From positions 1,747,660 through 1,811,659 of the forward strand of contig PTFA01000091.1 of the NCBI GenBank assembly GCA_003342895.1: a DNA stretch of 64,000 nucleotides. Direction: 5' to 3'. Of this stretch, positions 51,101 to 59,935 are shown in pieces. The translations under genes and the position numbers were made by a program. The notes under the pieces are model-generated. The model ran no database searches and had not been told where the DNA came from. It saw nothing but the letters and a program-made list of their open reading frames with translations. This stretch comes from Casuarius casuarius. Taxonomy: Eukaryota; Chordata; Aves; Casuariiformes; Casuariidae. The first letter of the stretch is position 1, and each line of letters opens with the position of its first letter.

Positions 51101-52663
51101 GGGGTATTGTCAGTATGACCCCTTCTCTTACAAAATAGATGTGACGAAAGACATGTCCCCACCACCACCCCTCACTGCATTTCCAGTACAATCCAGAAGA
51201 GAAATAATTCCTTCCTAAAGCCTAAACTGAGATGACTTCATATAAATGAATCTCCTAACAAAGCCAGGAGAAAGGGAGTAATAAGACAAAACTCCTTGGC
51301 ATCTCTTTAGTATCAGCATCTAGCTTGATTGCTTTTATACTAATTTAAGATAAGGTTTCCTAGCAACCCCATGGGCTTGTAATCAATACTGGACTTTGAG
51401 TAAGACTGTTTTAATATCCCCTTGTTTTACCTCTAAAGTATAGATTAGCATATAGTTTATAAAATTGAGTTTGGCTTAAGTAAAATGTTTTGGAAGGAGT
51501 TAGAGGTTTTAATAATAGAGTATGTCCAATTACATAGCAAACCTGAAACTAAAAAAAGTCCTGAAATTCTTCAGGTCCTGTTGATCTCATCACTATAAAA
51601 CCTTACCAGGCCACNTCAAGTAAAACAGTGGGATTTGCCTAAGTCAATAAGATTTGCACAGTATGAATCTGTGATACCAATGTATTTTCAGCATTGTAAA
51701 AGTTAAATTCTTTTTTCTGTAATAACTGGAACAGCAAATAACAGCCAAGACATTCTTTTCCTCGACTCAGGTATTACAGCTTTTGCAGTTTACTACATTC
51801 ACTAAAGTAAAATATTCATACATTATTATACTAATGCCTACAAGGATAAGAGATGCAGTTACTAGCCATCACACTGCCTGAAGCAGCCAAAAGTTATCAG
51901 TATAGTCAGCTTAGCTTTAGGATTTAATGCTACCAATGTCAATAAACATAATAGTCAGCCACAAAACCTATGGTGGAAAGCATGAAACACCCATAAGCNT
52001 CATCCTAGAGGTAAATCTATGTTACATATACAGAACTAAAACCTTACTAAATAAAACAAACAGCCTCACCAGCATCTAAACAGCTAACTGCATTAAGGAA
52101 ATATAAAACTGTCTCTAACAATGATAAATTCCACACACAGCTTCAGCTGCACAGCTGGAAGCCCCACCTTCCTCTTTCCTGCCCAACACCAATAGGAACA
52201 AGCCAGTTGCAATGCCAGGGCAAGTCAAAAGCTGATCACAGAAGGCAAGAACAAGTGATATATTGGCTAAGAGAAAGCAGAAAAATCTCTGCTCAGCATG
52301 CTGTTTAAAAGCAATCAAAGACAATGGTTCCATGAACAAGCCAACAGAAGATCCCTGCTCGATTCATTTGGTCCTCCAGAATAATCATGGCCTTGTATTA
52401 GAGAAGCAACTAGACTCATAGCAGAATAGAGATAAATGTGAGGCAACCATTGCTGACAAAGGACATGGGCAATACAGGCCCATGACAAGCAGGAAAGTAC
52501 ATTTTTTGCACCACATCCAGAAGCAGTGAAGCGTTGCTAACAGAAGTTATTCAGCTGGATGAAAGCACATAGCAAAGGTATCAGCATTAGATGAGCTTTG
52601 TAAAATCTACCATTATCATTGTGAAGTTGCAGCAATACATTTTAATACCGATAAATAAGCTGG

Positions 52664-52743
52664 GCATTGGGAAAAGTCTGGATCTCTACAGCCTGACCTT
52701 TGTGCATTGGAAAAAGTCTGAATCCCTACAGCCTGACCTTTGT
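52664..52743. repeat. Tandem duplication, 40-bp unit
   Basis: Two adjacent 40-base copies starting GCATTGGGAAAAGTC and GCATTGGAAAAAGTC match at 37 of 40 positions. Because 40 is not a multiple of three, the 174-codon open frame (52591-53115) reads the two copies in different frames, which argues against that frame being a gene. Confidence 0.85.
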
Positions 52744-54738
52744 TCCTGGACCCTGAGCTCTTTCCTTACCTTATCCCTCCACCTGTGCTTCCACAGCAGC
52801 ATTGCCCAAGATACAGTGCTCTCTACTGCATACTCTACACTTTGGTCACAAGTCCATCCNCTCAAACAAGATAATTACTTGCCATCTTCACTTATTCTAG
52901 AAGTCATTCAGTCATTCACAACTGATCCATCTTCTCTAACACCTGAACTTCCTCTAGGTCATTGGAGACCCACCTGCTACATACAAGCCACAAGCTTATT
53001 CAGTGCACATCACAAAACAAGAAACATTCTGCAAGAGTTGCACTTCAGTGTGAAGCTAAGACACTATTCTAAGCCACAACTCTTTGCTCTTTTCCCTCCA
53101 CTACACAGAGAGTAATCTGGTGACAACAGTGTTAACTGGAAACACTTGAGAATGTTTCACAACAGAGCATTTCAGCTGACAGATAAGAGCAGCTAGGACT
53201 GAACTACATGCTAAAGGAACAGGCTATTTTGCCAAAATTTAAACACTTTGTTAAAGCAATCAGAGTAAGCTTTGAAACACCCTCTGTCAACACTTTTGGA
53301 ACAAAGATTTTCATTACACTGAAATTGGCATGCAAGCCAAACTTGAATCCAAAATGTTTTTATTAAAGTCAAAATATTGCCATTTACCCATAACAAGCAT
53401 TAAGGAGTTTTCCTTATGAGAACTTTGAAATTTACTTCCAAACAGTAACACCAGAACTTAAGTATGCATACATTTAACTTTCACTCAAATGCTGTTTCTT
53501 AACATTAGACACTTTTGAATGAATTAAGAACAACAAGAAAGGAAACAACACTTAACTGCTGTTCATAGTTTTCATATTATGCCTTCCTTTGCTTTTTAAG
53601 GATTTTGGGGTTCTCATTTCAGAGCTCCTCCCACCTTAAACTAAACTAGCAGATTTCCAGTGATGAACATCATCTCCCCAACCTCCTCTACTGCAGGTTT
53701 TGCTGCTTTAAATCACTTCTGTATAGGCAGAAGCAGCAAGAACCAGCAATCATCAAATACACCTTTTTCTCTTTCAAACACAGCTATGAACTCTGGGTCC
53801 ACTAGAATTAGCAAAACAAAAAAGTACAGGTAAAACCAGAATGACAAAGTCAAACTGAGAGCCATAGTACAGCACAGGATAAAGCTCAGATGTGGCATGA
53901 TTTTTAGACTAAATAATGCACTCATCTTAAGAGCTCTCCCATGTATTTAGCTTGATCTTTGCTGTTCGTATATAGCAGGCTGTGAAGGTCAGGAAATATC
54001 AGATAGAGAAATAAAGTCTTACAGTCTTTACTATTCCCAGGGCACTGGGAAAATGTAGCATCTTTCTGCAATCTTTGGCAGAACAAGCTTTTCAATAGTC
54101 AGCCTAGACATTTGAGTAACTCTAAGCCCCTGTTGCATCATCTTTGAGTTGCATAACCTTTGTATTGACAGTAGATTTTCAAGGTTGTTCTGAGGTGTTT
54201 TCTCCCCTTTCCTCTCCACACAAGATTCTTGTATAGCTCTATTACAAAAGACACCAACAGTACTGTTTTAGGTATTGAGATAGCAAAGCCTACCACTTCC
54301 TTTAGAGATACAAGGGGGAGGAAACATCCTCTTCCTAGGAAGGGGGAAAACAAGACTTTGAACATAGCTCCTCTCTCAAATAGGGCCTCCTTGGCCTTAT
54401 TTAGCACCCAGTAAACTCCAGGATTAAATATGCCCTGGAGCCATACCACACAGTACCTCATAGGGCAGCACAATCACAGTTTCCATTTTAACAGCACCTA
54501 GATACTGTACTTTTTTTAAGCAGAAATGAGTTTTCAAACTAACAGAGTTTCTGGGCCCATTGGTATTGTTGCTCTTTGACTTACACCAAAAATGGCAGCT
54601 TTAGTCCTTCCTTCGTTTCCACTTAAGCCCCTGAATTACGCCCCCGTTGTAAGATACGTAGTTTAAGCAGTGCTACCCTCGTTTTTCGCGTTTCACCGCC
54701 AGGGCCGGCCCTCCCCGCTCCTCAGGGCCGTTACTCAC

Positions 54739-54856
54739 CCGCCGCGCTGAGGCCGCCAGCGGCTCCCGCCCAACCGGCGTTGAAGCGACGGGCCGTCTAC
54801 CCCCGAGGACCGTCCTCCCGCAGCACCCGAGCCCAACACCGCAGACACAACACCGC
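54739..54856 (-). other. Putative 5' untranslated exon 2 of a leftward gene
   Basis: This is the best supported exon in the window. On the minus strand a long pyrimidine tract (TTTTATCTCTCTTTTTCTG) leads into TTGCAG at 54862-54857. The 118-base GC-rich exon then runs to a donor GG|GTGAGTAA whose GT lies at 54738-54737. There is no ATG in the exon, so it is most likely untranslated leader. The frame entering from exon 1 meets a TAG at 54799-54797. Downstream, no convincing partner exon was found in the remaining 54.7 kb, so the next exon is either very short or beyond the left edge. The signals are read directly; identity and expression are unknown. Confidence 0.65.
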
Positions 54857-55086
54857 CTGCAACAGAAAAAGAGAGATAAAATAAAAATCCCGTCAGGTGA
54901 GCGCGCTCCCCCTCAGAGCAGCCGCCCCAGCCGCCCGCTCCCCTCACAGCGCGCAGCCGCGCGCAGCCACGCGCCGCGCCCGCCCTCGCGCCCCGCCCCA
55001 GTTACCTCAGGCAGCAGCGTCTCGCGCAGCCGACGGCAAAAGCCCGCGCTTCGCTCAGCCCTCGCGGAAAAGGCCCCACCCCCCAT
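54797..55086 (-). other. Possible spliced upstream reading frame, 46 codons
   Basis: If transcription starts upstream of 55086, the ATG at 55086-55084 opens a frame of 27 codons to the exon 1 donor (55006). It continues in phase 0 into exon 2 for 19 codons and stops at TAG 54799-54797. The peptide would begin MGGGAFSARAERS and end VLREDGPRG; it is rich in Arg and Ala, as expected from GC-rich DNA. The ATG context is weak at -3 (C) but has G at +4. It may regulate translation of the downstream frame, or it may be chance. It is excluded from the transcript if the start is at 55073. Confidence 0.25.
55006..55073 (-). other. Putative 5' untranslated exon 1 of a leftward gene
   Basis: On the minus strand the segment ends with ...CTGCCTGAG followed by GTAACTGGGG, a good donor; the GT lies at 55005-55004. 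The upstream limit is uncertain. 55073 is the pyrimidine initiator, but starts further right inside the island are equally possible. The intron to the next exon would be 149 bases, GC-rich, and ends in a clear pyrimidine tract. The gene is not recognised. With the start at 55073 the exon has no ATG; a longer version would include an ATG at 55086. Confidence 0.55.
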
Positions 55087-55101
55087 TTGCTGCCTTAAGT
55101 A
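55066..55101 (-). promoter_or_regulatory. TATA-like box and TOP-like initiator
   Basis: Reading the minus strand, TACTTAAG at 55101-55094 is followed 28 bases later by CCTTTTCC at 55073-55066, a C followed by a pyrimidine run inside otherwise GC-rich DNA. This spacing and the pyrimidine initiator resemble promoters of TOP-type messages. If transcription starts at this C, exon 1 is about 67 bases long. CpG-island promoters often use several start sites, so this may be only one of them. The motifs are seen; the start site is inferred. Confidence 0.35.
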
Positions 55102-55439
55102 CGCGCCTGCTCCGCAGGTGGCCGCCCCGGCCGGCCGCAGCTGGGCCCGGTCAGGCCGCGGGCTGTGGTGAGGGCCCGAGGCGGCCCAGCTGCGCGGGGA
55201 GCCGCCCCCGGCCCGGCCCGGCGCAGAAATCGCCTCAGGTGCGGCTCGTTCCTCCCAGGGAGGGTCCCGGCCCGCCCCGCCTCCAGCGTGGTTAAAACTG
55301 CCCCTCCTCGCCTTGAGGTACTNTTGCCATTTTGTCGTGTTGTGGCTAGCTGCCCCCTTCTTTTTCTGTCTTGCTTGAGCTTTTTTTTTTTACTAGTTTT
55401 TTTTCTTTTTTTTCCTTTGTTAGAAGTTGCTTTTTGCAG

Positions 55440-55527
55440 TTGAAGTTTGCTGTGAAGCCAACCACAGTTAGGCAATGTGGTAAGCTAAAGAGGCTTCATG
55501 CTGGTTCCTGTGTAGGAAAAAAGGGCT
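55440..55527 (+). other. Possible exon of a divergent plus-strand transcript
   Basis: From 55380 to 55438 the plus strand has runs of T broken by a few C, A and G, ending in TTTTTGCAG: a strong acceptor. Two donors follow: AATGTG|GTAAGC, giving a 40-base exon ending at 55479, and GGGCT|GTAAGTAC, giving an 88-base exon ending at 55527. A first exon inside the CpG island could end at GCTGTG|GTGAGG (about 55167) or CTCAG|GTGCGG (about 55238). No convincing reading frame runs through, so a divergent non-coding RNA or untranslated exon is the likeliest meaning. Signals are seen; transcription is inferred. Confidence 0.35.
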
Positions 55528-57599
55528 GTAAGTACATGTCTTTATTCCCTCTCTTCTCTCCCTGAAACAATGATGGATTGTTGGTGTGACCTGAGGGATT
55601 TTGGGGTTGGCTCTTGGAAGTTTTGCCCTTTATAGTAGATGGGCCTAGACTACTGAAATAAATCTCTAAATTTTAATCCTTAGTTGGCTTTAGCTGCTTC
55701 TACTTCTTGCTGGTGGGTGGGCATGAACATGAGGAACTGGTAGAAACTATGAGTCTGGATGAAAAACTAAATCTTAGTGTCTTGGCTTCTCTTGGGGTGT
55801 GCATGCTGGTTTNCTCTCTGTGTTAAGAGAGCATAGAGAAGGGGGAAATACCCTCAGACTTTAAATTTAAAGTGTGAGGTTTTTGCCCTTCAGGTCCCTC
55901 TGATGTCTTATTGTATTTTATTTACTGTTTTTATCAACTTGGCATACCTCTCAGCATCAAAGAATGTTGTTTTATTGTGACATTTTCAAATGAAAACTAC
56001 ATGGTGGTAATAACTTTCCAAAGAGCATTCATTTAACTTGGCAATGCTTATGGGTGGCAGGGAGAAGAAGGAAATAAAAAAAAAACAAACTCTGTATAAA
56101 GCTGGTGCTTTGAGCAAAACTCTATGATGATTATTTAGCAAACAAGCTCCCCTATTAGAATGGCAGAGAGGAAGATTGTGTATCCAGACTAAATTATACT
56201 TTACAGGGAGATGGCACAGAATGGCTTTCTGCTGAGGTTACGCTTAAATTATAGCTCTTGCTAAAGCATAGAGCTCACAGTTTATATGTGAATTTGAATT
56301 ATGCATCCAGCAGGCAGCATGTTTATGGAGGGGGAAAAAAAATTAAAGCCAAGCCAGTAGANTGCTAAATTGCTACCACATTTGTAAAGGACAAAAATAG
56401 CTGTGGTAGTAGGGCATCAAAAAAAAGCCATAGGCAAACATTATTTGCCATTGTCCAGTACTCTTGAGAAAAACAGTTTGGCTCTTGAGCACCCCAGGGA
56501 TCATTGCCACTAATAAAGTTATAAGGTAACTGGATAGATTTCTGACTTTTGAGAACATTTAGTGTTCAACTTGGGACCTTTGGTGCTTAAAAAGTACCCT
56601 GATGCCTTAGAGAAACATGGCCATAAATATATAAAATGGATTAGGATATTTTTGTAAATCTTCCTGTTGTAAGAAGACTTCTNGACTTTCATCCAAGAGT
56701 GCGGTGTGTGTTATAACTGCATTTAATAACCAACATTTGGAGGTAGATGTGAACTCATTATCAGTGTTGCATAAACTGAAGGTAACATTTTCAAAATGGA
56801 TGAGATAACTTGGGAATGTTTGCCCATGGAATGCTGTGGGACACTTTAGGCCCCTAATGTATGTTAGATGCTTTTGATGCATGGAAGATTAAGGGACTTG
56901 ATTTTTAAACCATGTTTGATTTGGATGTAACAGCTGAAGAAGTCCTCTTCATCCATTTGCATGCTCCACCCTTCTGTAAGGGTTATGATCTTCAATAGCA
57001 AGGAAGGTAGATACAGTTTAGCCCCTGGTCTATTAATGATGGCATTTTATTTTAATAGACCAAGTAATGAACTGTGGTGGCTGAGGAACTGCACATCTGG
57101 TTTGCTTTCCTAATGCCATAATGATGACTGCTTTTGGAGTAGTGACCTCTCTGGCTGCCTGAGTTAAACGTTGTGTGGCTATGAGTCAAAAGCCTGAAGT
57201 CAAAGTCCTGCTAGGAAGTTAGTGGTGGAACCAGGGCCTTACAAATAATGCTCTCTGGAGTTCCAGCACAGAGAGCACATACTGAACAATACTTCATTAT
57301 GTTCATAATGTGAAAATATTATGGTGATAGAAGGGTAAACTTCAATAGTGTATCTCTTTTCATTTGAAACCTTTTACTCATTTGTTAATACTGTTTTTCT
57401 TGCTGTCTCTTGATAAAACTGAGCAATTGCTTTTTTTTTTTGTTCCAAGCAAATTATTGTATTTATTTTTTTCATTATTATTAATGTGAGTGAAGCATAT
57501 AATGAAGATCAAAGCTCTATTGTTCTGGTTGTTACATCATTACAAAGGGAGAGGTATACAAAGGAAACAAAAGGCATATGCTTTCTCTGCCTATTGAAA

Positions 57600-57652
57600 T
57601 GAAGTCATTCTACATAGCCTCTTCCAACCCTGTCTTCTAGGGTTCTATGATC
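57600..57652 (+). mobile_element. CR1-like 3' tail fragment
   Basis: CTTCCAACCCTG followed by CTAGGGTTCTATGATCATT resembles the final part of CR1 ('cccttccaaccct...ttctatgatt'). Only about 50 bases are recognisable, so the call is tentative. Confidence 0.45.
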
Positions 57653-58286
57653 ATTCATGTACTACATATTTACTGTGTTCTGTCTAATCACTCTTAATTA
57701 AAAATACAAGCCTTTAAGTTTGTGATCCACTGATAGGATCATCAGGGCATTCTCCTCACCAGCCTTTTTTATTAGAACTGAAGTAAAAGGATGATAATGC
57801 AAAGTTCAGTCAAGTGTTTTCTCTATAACATTTCAAACTGTCACTTAAAATGTGCAAACATTCCTGAGCAAGGGAGATTTTTTTTACCTCCACCCTTTTA
57901 TTCCATTGTGATGACTTCCCTAACAGTACCCTTGACAGCTAAACATGGTTTTTGACTTGTGATCAAAACCACAAGAGAACTCAGTCATTTCCTCCACTAG
58001 TCTTTTCCTCCCCCCTGTTTCTTGTGAAATGCCTGTCCTATGAAAATCAAATCTATTGCCCCCACAAAAAGGCACTGGCTGTGAAATAACTACTTATTTC
58101 TGCTATCACTTAGTTCATCCTTTGTTACCCCAGCAACAGTTTTAACCTTGATTTGAGGGGAAGGGGGGAAGAATGTCATTGAAATGTATAGGAAAACTGT
58201 AACCAGGCAAACAGAAATGTGAGGAGATGGGAATGTAACTGGTGTGTAAAGGAAACACCACCTTGTGAGCTTCTGATAATCTTGGC

Positions 58287-58297
58287 GGGGGGGGGGG
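58287..58297 (+). repeat. G11 homopolymer
   Basis: Eleven consecutive G in unique sequence. The exact length of such runs is prone to sequencing error. Confidence 0.85.
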
Positions 58298-59814
58298 AAA
58301 CAGTAATGGCAGTTACATACTGCAAGGCTGTAGAGCTTCTCAACAGATAGAACTGTGGGAATGTGGATCTTGGAGTACTTTTTTCCCCCCCATACTTTAG
58401 AGGCTACCTCTTAACTTTTGGCTTTTAAAAGCAGCTTGCTTTTAAAGTTAGTGATGAACTTTCAGAGGACTTTGGGAAATGGTAAATTAAGCATTAAGAT
58501 GGTTAAATGGATCTTAATAAGTCTTATACATGAAGTTATCAATGATGAAGTGTTGAAAGTAAGGACTAGAAATGGAAGATAGCAGCTACCCTAAATATTT
58601 TCCTATGCTGAAGTGTAATGAGCCACCTCAGAACTCTTGTAGACCAAAATGATGCACCAGGTATTTTTTCCTATCTGTAAGGACTAGCTTTATAGAAAGT
58701 GCTTCTGAGAGAGAAATTGCAGCTACTTGGCAAATGCATATGGAAAATTGATGCAGATGCTCACAAATAGAGAACTAAGAACCAAAGGCTAGAGAAATAA
58801 AATGGAAAATTGAAAGCATATGTCAAATGCAAAGGGTGGTACAGGGTAATCAGTATAATGGCAGAAATTGAAACACTTCAAGTATCCTAAGCATGTGGAT
58901 GTGTAAGACACTTCCACAAATCTTAGAACAGTAAGTTACTCTTCATTTAAAAAGTGATGAAGAGAAGCTAAATACAAAGAAGAAAATGGCAAAAAGTGGC
59001 AGAGTAATAGCTACTGCAGCTGTNCCTGAAGGAAGTCTTTTTCCCCTTCCACACAATTAGACACAGTATGTGCATCTTCATGAAGACAAAAGGTCCTTTT
59101 GATTTGTTCTAATACAAATCCACATTTTAGGAAACTCCACAGAGTATCTCCCTGTAGTCCTGGCATCCTGGGTGTTGAAAATGTTATATGTTTACCTTGC
59201 TAGAGCAGGACCCAATAGACAGCAGAGGAAGAAATAAGGGGAGCTTTTATGCAACTTCACTAGGGCTCCTCCAAAGAATTTGAGTGAGACCATTTGCCCA
59301 GAAGCTGCACCAGAGTGAGCTTGCTGAGCTCTTACATCTTAATTGGCTTACAACATAACACCAGAGAGTAAGTCAGAGAGACAGAGCTATTTATCAGACT
59401 TACTACTAACACTGGGCGGGTTTAGTGTGAAGCCCTCTTGGGGAGGAAATGCATTCTGTATTGAGTGTGGGGGAGAGAATAGATGGAGTTGGGCAGTAAA
59501 TCTAGAGATAAATGACTCATGGAGAAGGAAGCAGCCCATAACTTCATCCATGCATAACAGAAAGGTTGAGATAAATAAGGGATTATTATTTCCTCAGGAA
59601 AAGAGTTAGAAACCGAGAGAAATGGATGGGAGAGATGTAGGATGGCATCTCAGCAGGCTGTGGCAAAAGGGTAGTTTATGCAATTAAGCAGTAACTGTGA
59701 CTAAATGTGAAAATTAATCCTTTGTCTTGGCATTTCCCCATGTGTTGAGAAATAGCAAAATGAGATATGAGTCCATGTCACATTTATGGAATANTTGGTT
59801 TGTAGTCAGTTCTT

Positions 59815-59935
59815 GACTGATATTCAGATGTCTGGGTGCAATTCCAGGTTTTCCCCTGTCTTCTGGGTGAGCTGCAGAGAATCACAGAAATGCTCTGTCC
59901 CAAGTTCCCTGTCTACAAACTATTTTCTGTCCTTA
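59815..59935 (+). mobile_element. MIR-like SINE fragment
   Basis: GGTGCAATTCCAGG, then GGGTGAGCTGCAG, and CTCTGTCCCAAGTTCCCTGT with CTACAAA keep the order 'ggttcaaatcccag', 'tgtgtgacct', 'tctgtgcctcagtttccctgtctgtaaa'. Divergence is high, so this is probable rather than certain. Confidence 0.45.

Larger units (their letters stand above)
46126..54638. other. Non-coding stretch, mostly unassigned
   Basis: It holds the possible palindromic remnant at 48.0-48.2 kb, the 40-bp duplication at 52.66 kb and a small hairpin at 48572-48590 (TTGCTCAA, 3-base loop, TTGAGCAA). The 151-codon minus frame at 46942-47397 includes two uncalled bases and no recognised domain. CG dinucleotides begin to rise only after about 54.64 kb. 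Confidence 0.5.
1..54738 (-). other. Probable long intron or flank of the leftward gene
   Basis: From the exon 2 donor to the left edge the DNA is AT-rich, CpG-poor and carries stop codons at normal density in all frames. I see no open, splice-bounded segment that I recognise as a protein. It holds the scattered old repeats listed separately; between them I see nothing that I can name. Long first or second introns behind untranslated CpG-island exons are common in vertebrate genes, which makes an intron the simplest reading. The gene could instead end somewhere inside with the rest intergenic; no convincing 3' end was found. Confidence 0.4.
54640..55325. promoter_or_regulatory. CpG island, probable bidirectional promoter
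   Basis: This is the only stretch in the window that is both GC-rich and full of CG dinucleotides; CG is rare everywhere else. GC-box cores (CCCCGCCC type) occur near 54991 and 55275. Minus-strand splice sites leave the island leftwards, and a plus-strand polypyrimidine tract and acceptor lie just right of it. This is the usual picture of a housekeeping-type vertebrate promoter. The edges are set by eye from CG density: it starts near the CGCCCCCGTTG block at 54640 and fades after the CCTCGCCTTGAGG block at about 55315. That it is a promoter is inferred from family knowledge of CpG islands plus the splice signals. Confidence 0.85.

Noticed and set aside
52591..53115. 174-codon plus frame, the longest in the window
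   Set aside because: It starts with a non-ATG codon, contains an uncalled base, reads an internal 40-bp duplication in two different frames, and shows no recognisable domain. By a rough estimate (40% GC, six frames) the longest chance frame is expected to be about 140 codons.
54897..55295. 132-codon plus frame rich in Pro, Ala and Arg
   Set aside because: Frames of this kind arise in CpG islands because stop codons are rare in GC-rich DNA. It starts with GTG and runs across the island on the strand opposite to the best exons.
55095..55475. 126-codon minus frame with a Lys-rich start
   Set aside because: The Lys block is only the complement of the T-rich tract, the start is TTG, and the rest is CpG-island sequence.
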